The notes under the pieces were generated by a model that saw nothing but the letters and a program-made list of their open reading frames with translations, was not told where the DNA came from and did not search any database. A stretch of DNA of 64,000 nucleotides from Holdemania sp. Marseille-P2844 (lineage in GTDB: Bacteria > Bacillota_I > Bacilli_A > Erysipelotrichales > Erysipelotrichaceae). Positions 20,915-29,068 of this stretch are shown here, one piece after another (the stretch's first letter is position 1; every line of letters starts with the position of its first letter). The stretch is taken from assembly GCF_900120005.1 (NCBI RefSeq), contig NZ_LT635451.1:62001-126000 (forward strand), given 5' to 3'. The position numbers and the translations under genes are program-made.

Positions 20915-22987
20915 ATGAGAGATTATTTAGCGAATGAAGTCCGCAACATCGTTCTGATGGGACACAGCGGCGCGGGCAAGTCCAGCGTCGTGGAAGCTGC
21001 ATTATATTTTACCAAGGCAACGGACCGGCTGGGCAAAACGATCGACGGAACCAGCGTGATGGATAACGACGCGGAAGAAGTGAAACGCGGGCTGTCCGTC
21101 TATACCTCCATCGCTCCGGTGGAATGGAAAGAATGTAAAATCAATTTTATTGATACGCCGGGTTATCTGGATTATGAGGGCGAAGCGCAGTGCGGCATCG
21201 CGGTCGGCGATAACGCGCTGATCGTCGTCGGCGCTAAAGACGGCGTGGAATCGGGAACGGAAAAAGCGTGGAAAATCGTTACCCGTAAGAAACTGCCGAC
21301 AATTTTCTTCATCAACAAGATCGACGAGGAAAATGCTTCGTTTGATCAGACCTACAATCAGCTGCGCGAACATTTCGGCAAGACGGTCATTCCGTTTGAA
21401 GTTCCGATTCAGCGCGAAGGCAAGGTTGTCGGTTCGGTCAACATTCTGCGTAAAAAAGCATGGTATTATGACGATCGAACGACGCCGAAGGAAGTCCCGG
21501 ACGAGCTGAAAGACATCGTTGAGGAATATTACAGCCAGATCGCGGAGGCGATCGCAATGGCCGACGACGAGCTGATGGAAAAATTCTTCAGCGGCGAGAG
21601 CTTTGACGAACATGAAGTGGCCAAGGGCTTGCGGATCGGCGTGCGCAACGGCGATATCCGACCGGTTTACTGCGGCAGTGCGACGCAGGTTACCGGCATT
21701 GAACGGTTGTTGGATCTGATTCGCGAATACTTCCCGAGCTATGCGGAAAAAGGCATGATTGAAGCGCTGGATCCGGATGGAATTCCGATTCTGATGGAAA
21801 CCAACGAACAGGAAGCGTTCACAGCGCAGGTCTTCAAAACGATTATTGATCCATTTGTCGGCAAGATTTCATTATTGAAGGTCATGACCGGCGTTATGAG
21901 CACGGATGCGCAGGTCTTAAACGTTCAGAAGGATAAAATTGAAAAACTGAATCAGATTTACATCGTCAAGGGCAAGCATCAGATCGCGGTCGGCAAGCTG
22001 TTTACCGGTGATATCGGCGCGGTGGTCAAGCTGCAGTTTACGGATACCAACGATACGCTGGCAACCCGGTCCAAGCCGGTGACGTATGCGCCGATTGAAT
22101 TCCCGAAGCCGATGCTGGGCGTTGCGATCTGGCCGAAGACCAAAGCGGATGAAGACAAGATGAGCATGGGTCTGCAGCGGATGTGCGAGGAAGATCCGTC
22201 AATTCGTCTGGATAAGAATAAAGAAACCAAGGAAACGGTGCTGTACGGCATGGGTGTGCAGCATATCGACGTCATTTTAAGCAAGCTGAAATCAAAATAT
22301 AAAGTGGAAGTCGATACGACGGAACCGAAGGTTCAGTACCGTGAAACAATCCGCGGTACGGTCACGGCGGAAGGCAAGCATAAAAAGCAGTCCGGCGGGG
22401 CGGGGCAGTATGGTCATGTCTTCGTTAAATTTGAACCATGCGACGGCGATGAAATGGTGTTTGCGGAATCCGTCTTCGGCGGCGCGGTTCCAAAGCAGTA
22501 TTTCCCGGCGGTTGAAGCAGGTCTGCGGGAATGCATGGAAAAAGGCGTACTGGCCGGATACAAGGTTGTCGGCGTCAAGGCGACGCTGACCGACGGCTCT
22601 TATCACGAGGTTGACTCCAAGGAAATCGCGTTTAAGGCCGCGGCCCGTCTGGCCTATAAGGCCGGCATGCCGAAAGCCAAGCCGATTCTGTTGGAACCGA
22701 TCGGCAAGGTTGAGGTTCTGATTCCTGAAGAATATACCGGCACGATCATCGGTGATTTCAACAAACGCCGCGGTATTATCCTCGGTATGGATCTGGTCGA
22801 TGAAAAAGAACAGAAGATTACCGCTGAAGTGCCGATGGCGGAAATGATGAAATATTCGACCGAACTGCGTTCAATGACGCAGGGCCGCGGATCCTTTATC
22901 ATCGAATTCGATCGTTACGAACCGGCGCCGCAGCCGATTGCCGATAAGGTGATCAAAGCTGCGAATGTTGCGAACGACGAAGATTGA
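20915..22987 (+). CDS. Elongation factor G paralogue (FusA2-like GTPase)
   Basis: A 690-residue translational GTPase. G1 is GHSGAGKSS (residues about 16-24), G3 is DTPGYLDYEGE, G4 is FINKID and G5 GSAT. Domains II to V follow, with the domain IV stretch KKQSGGAGQYGHVFVKFEPC and the C-terminal EF-G fold. Differences from standard EF-G, such as H-S-G-A-G-K in place of A-H-I-D-A-G-K and G-L-S-V-Y-T in the switch I region, place it in the FusA2/EF-G-like group, whose role is not settled (ribosome rescue, recycling or stress have been suggested). The main fusA lies elsewhere, as no rpsL/rpsG/tuf are adjacent. Starts at ATG 20915 after AGGGGGAAG. Confidence 0.88.
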   Translation: MRDYLANEVRNIVLMGHSGAGKSSVVEAALYFTKATDRLGKTIDGTSVMDNDAEEVKRGLSVYTSIAPVEWKECKINFIDTPGYLDYEGEAQCGIAVGDNALIVVGAKDGVESGTEKAWKIVTRKKLPTIFFINKIDEENASFDQTYNQLREHFGKTVIPFEVPIQREGKVVGSVNILRKKAWYYDDRTTPKEVPDELKDIVEEYYSQIAEAIAMADDELMEKFFSGESFDEHEVAKGLRIGVRNGDIRPVYCGSATQVTGIERLLDLIREYFPSYAEKGMIEALDPDGIPILMETNEQEAFTAQVFKTIIDPFVGKISLLKVMTGVMSTDAQVLNVQKDKIEKLNQIYIVKGKHQIAVGKLFTGDIGAVVKLQFTDTNDTLATRSKPVTYAPIEFPKPMLGVAIWPKTKADEDKMSMGLQRMCEEDPSIRLDKNKETKETVLYGMGVQHIDVILSKLKSKYKVEVDTTEPKVQYRETIRGTVTAEGKHKKQSGGAGQYGHVFVKFEPCDGDEMVFAESVFGGAVPKQYFPAVEAGLRECMEKGVLAGYKVVGVKATLTDGSYHEVDSKEIAFKAAARLAYKAGMPKAKPILLEPIGKVEVLIPEEYTGTIIGDFNKRRGIILGMDLVDEKEQKITAEVPMAEMMKYSTELRSMTQGRGSFIIEFDRYEPAPQPIADKVIKAANVANDED

Positions 22988-22999
22988 TAGAATTAAAGC

Positions 23000-23037
23000 G
23001 GAAAGGACTGGATAAAATCAGATCCTTTCCTTTTTTT
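23000..23037 (+). terminator. Terminator of the ankyrin/EF-G unit
   Basis: GGAAAGGA (23000-23007) pairs with TCCTTTCC (23023-23030), followed by seven T. Confidence 0.88.
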
Positions 23038-23124
23038 CGCTTTCGCTTTGATCAATGAAATACCGTCGGACAGCGTCTTTAAAATTGGAAAGATGAAAAT
23101 TCCTTTCGTTTCTTAGTGCATTAT

Positions 23125-23150
23125 AAAAAGCTGGCCGCAGCCAGCTTTTC
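23125..23150 (-). terminator. Terminator of htrA
   Basis: Perfect 10-bp arms AAAAGCTGGC/GCCAGCTTTT around CGCA, directly after the protease stop on the minus strand. Confidence 0.85.
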
Positions 23151-23154
23151 AAGA

Positions 23155-24300
23155 CTATCCTTTTTTCTCCTGCAGGGTGACGGTGAGTTCGACGATCCTG
23201 CCATCCCGCTTGACGGTGATTTCAAGCTGATCGCCGACTGAGCTGTTGTTGAGAATCGTGGTGACGTCAGAGATGGCTTCAATCGCCGTATCGTTGATCG
23301 AAACGAAGCAGTCGCCCGGCTGCAGCCCGCCGTTGGCGGCGCTGGAGTTTTCGACGACAGATTGAACGTAGACGCCCGGCGTTTTATAGCCGTACTGAGC
23401 GGCCAGCTGCGCTGTCGTCAGATCCAGCGCAGTGATGCCCAACGATACGCGGCCGCCGACATAACCCTGCGATATCAGATCCTCAATAATCGGTTTTGCA
23501 TCGTTGACTGGAATCGCGAAGCCCAGGCCCTCGACGTCTTCACCGGAAGATTTGGCGACGACGATGCCGACCAGTTCGCCATTGGCATTGAACAGACCGC
23601 CTCCGGAGTTGCCCGGATTAATGGCGGCGTTGGTCTGAAGCAGGTTCCGGCGCTCATTGTTCAGAATGATTTCCCGGTCGAGCGCGCTGACGATACCGTT
23701 GGTAACCGTCCCGCCCAGCTGGCCTAACGGATTGCCGACGGCCACGACCGGCTCGCCGACCGACAGCGAATCGGAATCGCCCAGAATTGCCGGGGTCAGA
23801 CCGGAAGCGTCAATCTTGATAACGCCGATATCCATTTTGGAATCCGTTGCGACCAGCTGCGCCTGGTATGTCGTACCATCATGCAGCGCAACGGTGATCG
23901 AACGGGCGTCCTGAATCACATGGTTGTTGGTGACGATGTAGCCATCCTCGGAAATGATCACCCCGCTGCCGGCGCCTTCCGTGACAAACTGGCGCAGGAA
24001 CAAGCTGTTGGTCACCGATTCCGTGCGGATCTCCACGACGCTGTTCTGCGTCCGGGCGGCGACGGTCGGAATATTGATCGAGGTCACAGGCACATTCTCA
24101 AGATTCTGAGGCAGGCGCTCTACGCTCTGGACAACGACGCTGCCTTTCTGACTTTTAGCGGCCAGCGTCCCGGCAGAAAAGCCGATCACTCCGGATAACA
24201 GCGCGCAAGCGGCTAATCCGAGGCGGAAGGTTCTTTTCATTGACCGCAGTTCTTTTTGAATCGCCGCGGTATCGGAATCCAAAAATTCAGAATCGAACAT
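23155..24300 (-). CDS. htrA: HtrA/DegP-like membrane serine protease
   Basis: A 381-residue protein starting at 24300 with AAGGAAA upstream. A short cytoplasmic N-terminus precedes one membrane helix (about 29-48, GLAACALLSGVIGFSAGTLA). The trypsin-like domain (about 85-275) has the triad His in YIVTNNHVIQD, Asp in DSKMDIGVIKID and Ser in INPGNSGGGLFN. A PDZ domain follows (about 285-378; AAQYGYKTPGVYVQSVVENS, GGLQPGDCFVSIND). HtrA acts outside the membrane as quality-control protease and chaperone for exported proteins, normally under CssRS-type stress control. Upstream lies a perfect 21-bp inverted repeat (24394-24414), a possible operator. It is a single-gene unit. Confidence 0.93.
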   Translation of the reverse strand: MFDSEFLDSDTAAIQKELRSMKRTFRLGLAACALLSGVIGFSAGTLAAKSQKGSVVVQSVERLPQNLENVPVTSINIPTVAARTQNSVVEIRTESVTNSLFLRQFVTEGAGSGVIISEDGYIVTNNHVIQDARSITVALHDGTTYQAQLVATDSKMDIGVIKIDASGLTPAILGDSDSLSVGEPVVAVGNPLGQLGGTVTNGIVSALDREIILNNERRNLLQTNAAINPGNSGGGLFNANGELVGIVVAKSSGEDVEGLGFAIPVNDAKPIIEDLISQGYVGGRVSLGITALDLTTAQLAAQYGYKTPGVYVQSVVENSSAANGGLQPGDCFVSINDTAIEAISDVTTILNNSSVGDQLEITVKRDGRIVELTVTLQEKKG

Positions 24301-24629
24301 TTTTATTTCCTTCTTTCTTATCGTTTTTATTATAGGAAGAATCCGTGAAGTTTGTGTGAAGAAATTGTAAACTTGCCTTGACGGGCGACGACTTTTTAGA
24401 CAAAATGTCTAAAACTGAGCAATTCCCGCGTCAAAAATCTGAAATCAGGCTGAAAACGTTTGAATTATAAACTTTGCGCAGTGAGAGCATAAGGCGGCTT
24501 CCCATGCCGGACCCCAATCCCTTTGTCTCATAACGTTTCCGGTTATGTCAAAAGTTTCTTCTTGCCTGCGCTCTGTTTTGCTTGTAGTTTGTGACAGTGC
24601 GAAATTCAGTTTCCGTTAAGGAAGCTGAT
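24301..24629. other. Intergenic region between htrA and the glycosyltransferase gene
   Basis: No ORF of substance. It must hold the htrA promoter (minus strand TATAAT near 24330 is a fair -10) and it contains the perfect inverted repeat at 24394-24414. Nothing else stands out. Confidence 0.5.
24394..24414. promoter_or_regulatory. 21-bp inverted repeat upstream of htrA
   Basis: TTTTAGACA, centre AAA, TGTCTAAAA: nine-bp perfect arms about 95 bases upstream of the htrA start. The form is that of an operator for a dimeric regulator. As a terminator it is less likely because no gene ends beside it. Confidence 0.45.
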
Positions 24630-24657
24630 AAAAAAATACGCGGTTAATCGCGTATTT
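24630..24657 (-). terminator. Terminator of the glycosyltransferase gene
   Basis: On the minus strand AAATACGCG, loop ATTAAC, CGCGTATTT, then T run. The stop codon of the gene lies in the loop. Confidence 0.8.
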
Positions 24658-25912
24658 CCTGAATTGATTTGGCGATGGTATGCGTGATTGGACTCCATTC
24701 GATCTTCTTGAACAACGCTTCGATCGCAATCGGAACATAGGTGAAAATAAAGATCGGAAAGGAGAAAGTATACAGGATTTTTTTCATAGCGCTGCAATGG
24801 ATATTGTTCCATTCCGTAACGGTGGTCAGGATGCCGAATGCGTACAGGATCAAATAGTAATTCGTGACGGAAGCGGTGATGGCGCCCAATGTTACGGATA
24901 AGACTTCCGGGTCACGCTGAACAAACAATGTCCATACCAGAGCCAGTGAGTTGATCAGCACGCTGAACAGGGAAACGAACAACGCCGGCGCAATCGTCAT
25001 CGTCATATCGTAGCTGCTGAAATCGTGCTCCTTGAGAATCCGTTTGACCAGGGAAGTGCCGTACTTACCGAAAACCTGATAGAAGCCCTTGGACCAGCGC
25101 AGCCGCTGTTTCCAAGATTGTTCAAACGTGCAGGGCTGTTCGTCATACAGCACCGCATCGCCGCAATAGCCGATCTTTAACCCGTGCAGAACGCTGTCGA
25201 CGGAGAATTCGATATCTTCGGTCAGTAAGTGATGCTTCCAGCCGTTGTTCGCTTTAACGATCTGATTGGAAATCATGAAGCCGGTGCCGGAGATCGCACA
25301 GCTGGAGCCGCACATCATCCGCGCCTGGTTCAGATATTTTGATTCGCGTAAAAACCACAGCGAATACCCGGCGGAAATCCAGTTGGAATCGTAATTCTTG
25401 GAGTTGCGGTAGCTGGTGATGATTTCATAGCCGGAATCGAAGACTTTGTTCATTTCCCGAATATAGTTCGGATCGAGCAGATTGTCGGCGTCGAAGACGA
25501 AATAAGCCTCAAACCAATCTTTGGGATATTCCTTCATGATGTGCTTGAACGCGTAATCCAGCGCGTAGCCTTTGCCAACCTTGAGCTGATTGAAACGTTC
25601 ATATACAACCGCGCCTTCCATCTGCGCCAGCTCGGCCGTGTTGTCAGTGCAGTTATCAGCGACCACAAATGCCGTGACAAGCCCGTCCGGATAATTCTGC
25701 GCCTTAATGCTCTGAAGCAGTTCGCGGATGACGGTCGCTTCGTTGCGCGCGGCGATGATGACGCCATAGCGGTGCATCTGCTTCGCTTCAGGCGCCGGCT
25801 TCTTTTTGCCAAACAGGACGATCCCGGCATAAATGATCTGATAGAGATAGAGAAGCAGGAATAAGAGAAAAATTGTAAAATTAAATGCGTTTAAACTTTC
25901 TAGCATATACAT
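24644..25912 (-). CDS. Membrane family-2 glycosyltransferase
   Basis: A 422-residue processive-type GT2. One N-terminal helix (about 9-30, FTIFLLFLLLYLYQIIYA) is followed by the catalytic domain: VIIAARNEATVIRELLQSIK, VVADNCTDNT, the D-x-D in YFVFDADNLL, the acceptor Asp in LLTEDIEFS and the Q-R-x-R-W motif in KQRLRWSKGFY. Three or four C-terminal helices (about 300-400) form the channel part. This is the plan of poly-N-acetylglucosamine, cellulose and hyaluronan synthases, but the presence of a single gene without partners suggests a glycolipid or wall glycan role instead. Product unknown. The start at 25912 has AAAGGACC upstream. Confidence 0.85.
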   Translation of the reverse strand: MYMLESLNAFNFTIFLLFLLLYLYQIIYAGIVLFGKKKPAPEAKQMHRYGVIIAARNEATVIRELLQSIKAQNYPDGLVTAFVVADNCTDNTAELAQMEGAVVYERFNQLKVGKGYALDYAFKHIMKEYPKDWFEAYFVFDADNLLDPNYIREMNKVFDSGYEIITSYRNSKNYDSNWISAGYSLWFLRESKYLNQARMMCGSSCAISGTGFMISNQIVKANNGWKHHLLTEDIEFSVDSVLHGLKIGYCGDAVLYDEQPCTFEQSWKQRLRWSKGFYQVFGKYGTSLVKRILKEHDFSSYDMTMTIAPALFVSLFSVLINSLALVWTLFVQRDPEVLSVTLGAITASVTNYYLILYAFGILTTVTEWNNIHCSAMKKILYTFSFPIFIFTYVPIAIEALFKKIEWSPITHTIAKSIQEIRD

Positions 25913-26137
25913 GGTCCTTTCTTCGGATTTTCACCCTGTAAAAAGCAGCACCCCCCAAAATCCGGATGCTGGATTCTATTTTAAACGGCTGAAGAAGAAA
26001 TGCAATCTCTGTGAAGAAAAATTCACATTAGTCATGAAAGTTTTTGTTTATTTTAAGAAAAATGTAAGAAACTTTCAGACTTCTTAAGAGATGAGCTCAG
26101 ACCTTAGTATGTCATCAAAACGACGTTAATTATACAT

Positions 26138-26162
26138 AAAAAACCTGAAAAAATTCAGGTTT
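26138..26162 (-). terminator. Terminator of the flavoprotein-ThrE operon
   Basis: Minus-strand arms AAACCTGAA/TTCAGGTTT, loop TTTT, followed by T run. It closes the three-gene unit 28949-26174. Confidence 0.85.
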
Positions 26163-26173
26163 CGCATGATTTT

Positions 26174-26596
26174 TCATGATTTTTTCATCGAAAAGGAGAA
26201 GAAAGCACTGGTCAGGGCAATTCCCAGCGCCAGTGCGCCGGCGCAGCCCAACGTGTGAATGCCGATTTCCAAAGCGTTCATCGTGTTGCCCTGGATGATG
26301 GCCAGCATCGTATAATACATGCCGCCTCCGGGAACCAGGGGGATCAGGGCGCAGATCAGAAACGTCGTGACCGGGGTTTTCATGCGCCGGGCAAGCAGCT
26401 CGCTGACCAGACACAGTCCGCAGGCTGCCAGAAACATTGCCAGCACTTCGCCGCCGTGAACCTGCATCACCAGTTCATAGATCAGACTGCCCAGGGTTCC
26501 GGTGAGCGCCGCCGCCAACAGTTTCCGATCATGAATATTAAACAAAATGCCAAAGCCGATTTCAGCGAGAAAGGCTCCGATCAGTTTGATCACCAT
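26174..26596 (-). CDS. Threonine/serine exporter, small subunit (ThrE_2, YjjB-like)
   Basis: A 140-residue, four-helix membrane protein. The ATG at 26596 overlaps the end of the large subunit gene, which explains the short form chosen over the longer frame from 26908. The sequence EIGFGILFNIHDRKLLAAAL, FLICALIPLVPGGGMYYTML and GCAGALALGIALTSAFF matches the ThrE_2 half; the P-L-V-P-G-G-x-x-Y stretch is the family mark. With the ThrE_1 half upstream it forms a split exporter of threonine and serine, as in YjjP/YjjB of E. coli (there linked to succinate export). Proton-driven export from the cytoplasm is the family's accepted role. Confidence 0.88.
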   Translation of the reverse strand: MVIKLIGAFLAEIGFGILFNIHDRKLLAAALTGTLGSLIYELVMQVHGGEVLAMFLAACGLCLVSELLARRMKTPVTTFLICALIPLVPGGGMYYTMLAIIQGNTMNALEIGIHTLGCAGALALGIALTSAFFSFSMKKS

Positions 26597-27360
26597 AGCG
26601 GGTTTCCTCCCAGCATCATCCACAGACTCATGACCAGGCCGGGTCCTAACGCCACGGCAATCGCGATCAGGAAAGCCTCGACGCCGCGGGTCATCCCGGA
26701 GATCAGATCGCCGGACAGGCTGTCGCGGATCGCGTTGGTAATCGCCAGACCGGGGACCAGAAGCATCAGACAGCCGATGATTAACGCGTCTAACGACGAC
26801 GCCAGTCCGGTTTGATTGAAGACGATCGCCAACAGCGCGGTGAGAGCCGAGCACAGGCTGATTGCGAAGAAGGACGGAAACTGGCGTTGTTCTAAAATCG
26901 AACTGCATCCTTCAATCAGGCCGCCGATGACCAGCGCGCAGCACAGATCGGGAAATTGCCCGCCGAAGAATAAGGTGAATCCACCCGCGCCTAACGCCCC
27001 AGCCGCAATCCGGCGCGAAAGTGAGTACGGGTGAAGCCGGGCGATCGCACGCAGCTGTGTTAGAAATTCGTCCAGCGTCAGCGTCCTGCTTTGGCGGGAG
27101 AGCGTGTTGATCCGGTCGATCCGGTCGATATCCAGACCGCGCGACTTGATCCGGACGATCTTGCTGACGGAACGCCCGCCGGCGACGATCGTGACGAAGA
27201 TGCCGGTCGGCAGCACGATGCTGCTGGCCTCCTGGGCGCCGTAATTCAGGCAGATCCGGCAGATCGTGTCCTCGACGCGGTAAATCTCTGCGCCGCTTTC
27301 CAACAACAGCTGGCCGGCGTAGGCTGCACTTTGCAGCAGCTGATCAAAATCGTGGGTCAT
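26590..27360 (-). CDS. Threonine/serine exporter, large subunit (ThrE_1, YjjP-like)
   Basis: A 256-residue protein. The cytoplasmic N-terminal 110 residues (GQLLLESGAEIYRVEDTICR, then ASSIVLPTGIFVTI) are the conserved head of ThrE_1, and five hydrophobic helices follow (about 120-250), with CLMLLVPGLAITNAIRD as the family motif. The gene overlaps the FAD enzyme upstream by four bases (ATGA) and the ThrE_2 gene downstream by seven, so all three are one operon. Both subunits together form the exporter. Why an FAD oxidoreductase is coupled to it is not clear. Confidence 0.88.
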   Translation of the reverse strand: MTHDFDQLLQSAAYAGQLLLESGAEIYRVEDTICRICLNYGAQEASSIVLPTGIFVTIVAGGRSVSKIVRIKSRGLDIDRIDRINTLSRQSRTLTLDEFLTQLRAIARLHPYSLSRRIAAGALGAGGFTLFFGGQFPDLCCALVIGGLIEGCSSILEQRQFPSFFAISLCSALTALLAIVFNQTGLASSLDALIIGCLMLLVPGLAITNAIRDSLSGDLISGMTRGVEAFLIAIAVALGPGLVMSLWMMLGGNPLW

Positions 27361-28949
27361 TTTCTGAATCCCACGCTTTCTCCATCGCGAAGAATCTGTT
27401 CACCAACACGCAGCCCGTCGATCGCGGCCGACACGATTCCGCCGGCATAGCCCGCGCCTTCGCCCGCCGGGTACAGACCCGGGGTGGTTAAGCTCTGAAA
27501 TTGTTCGTTCCTTAGGATCCGTACCGGCGAGGAAGACCGGGTTTCGACACCCGTCATCAGCGCGTCGGTTTCGATAAACCCGGGAATTTTCTGATCAAAA
27601 TAACGCAGCGCTTCCGTCAATGCCCTATTGATGGAGGGGGAAAACAGCGGATGCAGATCCGTCATCGTCACCCCGCGGCTGTAGCTGGGAATCACAATCC
27701 CGTAATCGTGGGAAGGCTGGGCGGCCAGGTAGTCCGCGATCCGCTGGCACGGCGCTTTGCCGCAGCGGCCGCCCAAAATCCACGCCCGGTGTTCAAGTTC
27801 CTGCTGATAATGCATGCCATCCAGCACGCCCTCGCCGAAATCGCTGCGGCGCACCTGGACTAACAGAGCACTGTTGGCATTGGCCTGATCGCGGGCGTAT
27901 TCGCTCATTCCGTTGGTCACGATCGCTTCGTCCTCGCTGGCGCTGGCGACGACCATGCCGCCGGGACACATGCAGAACGAATAAACGCCGCGGCCTTCCC
28001 GCGTCTGACAGGTCAGCCGGTATTCCGCGCTTTTTAAACGCGGATGGCCGGAGGCTTCCTTATATTGATTCTGATCGATCAGTTTTTGCGGATGCTCGAC
28101 ACGCACGCCGACCGCAAAGTCCTTGGCTTCCATCGCGATCCCGGCTTCGTGCAGCATCGTAAACGTATCGCGCGCACTGTGGCCCAGCGCCAGCACCAGC
28201 TGGCGGCAGGCGATCCGCTGATCCCCGGCCGCAATCGCGCAGACTCCGTTTTCATCCGTGAACAGCGCGGTCATCGGTGTGTTGAAGCGGACCTCGCCGC
28301 CCAGCCGCTGGATTTTCAGCCGGATGTTTTTGACGATCTGCCGCAGCCGGTCGGTGCCGATATGCGGATGCGCCTGATAGCCGATCTCCGGATCCGCGCC
28401 CGCTTCAATCAGCTCGTCCATCACTTTGACAATCCGCACATCTTTGACGCGCGTCGTCAGCTTGCCGTCGGAAAAAGTACCCGCGCCGCCTTCGCCGAAC
28501 TGCACATTGCTTTGCGGATTCAGCGGCCCGCCTTGCCAATAGGTTTCGACGTCCTTCACACGCTGATCGACGTCTGCGCCGCGCTCCAGCACAATCGGCC
28601 GCAGTCCCGCCTCGGCTAACAACAGCGCCGCGAACATGCCGCACGGGCCGAAGCCGACGACAACCGGCCGCGGGCCGTCAAAGGAAACCGGCTTGGGCGG
28701 CTGATAGCGATAAGGTTCAGCCGCGCTGACATGGGTCAGTTTCTTTTTGAGGATCTGAGCTTCGCCCGGCGTTTCAACCAGGACGGTATAGACAAACCGC
28801 AGCGGTTTCTTGCGCGCGTCCAGCGATTCCTTCACGATTTTCCAGGATGTCAGACGGCCCGGACGCAGCCGCAGTTTCTTCATAATCAGGGATTCCAGGC
28901 TTTGCGGATTTTCATCCAGCGAAAGCTGTAAATTGGATATTTGCAGCAT
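27357..28949 (-). CDS. COG2509-type FAD-dependent oxidoreductase
   Basis: A 530-residue flavoprotein starting at 28949 after an AGGAG site. Residues 1-80 form a small N-terminal domain (LRPGRLTSWKIVKESLDAR). The FAD-binding motif is VVVGFGPCGMFAALLLAEAG followed by L-E-R-G. Further family stretches are GGLNPQSNVQFGEGGAGTFS (written here as PLNPQSNVQFGEGGAGTFSD), ALGHSARDTF, SFCMCPGGMVV and the C-terminal GLYPAGEGAGYAGGI. This is the NAD(FAD)-utilising dehydrogenase group COG2509, widespread in anaerobes and uncharacterised; a link to tRNA or sulfur chemistry has not been shown. It leads an operon with the split ThrE exporter. Confidence 0.85.
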   Translation of the reverse strand: MLQISNLQLSLDENPQSLESLIMKKLRLRPGRLTSWKIVKESLDARKKPLRFVYTVLVETPGEAQILKKKLTHVSAAEPYRYQPPKPVSFDGPRPVVVGFGPCGMFAALLLAEAGLRPIVLERGADVDQRVKDVETYWQGGPLNPQSNVQFGEGGAGTFSDGKLTTRVKDVRIVKVMDELIEAGADPEIGYQAHPHIGTDRLRQIVKNIRLKIQRLGGEVRFNTPMTALFTDENGVCAIAAGDQRIACRQLVLALGHSARDTFTMLHEAGIAMEAKDFAVGVRVEHPQKLIDQNQYKEASGHPRLKSAEYRLTCQTREGRGVYSFCMCPGGMVVASASEDEAIVTNGMSEYARDQANANSALLVQVRRSDFGEGVLDGMHYQQELEHRAWILGGRCGKAPCQRIADYLAAQPSHDYGIVIPSYSRGVTMTDLHPLFSPSINRALTEALRYFDQKIPGFIETDALMTGVETRSSSPVRILRNEQFQSLTTPGLYPAGEGAGYAGGIVSAAIDGLRVGEQILRDGESVGFRK

Positions 28950-29007
28950 GGTTGATCAACTCCTGTCCTCCATTATAACAAATCTTATGACAGTGTGCGC
29001 TCTTTGC

Positions 29008-29035
29008 TTGACGAATTTTACAAGATCGTTACAAT
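29008..29035 (+). promoter_or_regulatory. Promoter of the M20 amidohydrolase gene
   Basis: TTGACG (29008-29013), 16 bases, TACAAT (29030-29035), 33 bases before the ATG. Confidence 0.7.
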
Positions 29036-29068
29036 GAATGAGAGAGAATCACGAAAGGAGTCTTCCGT

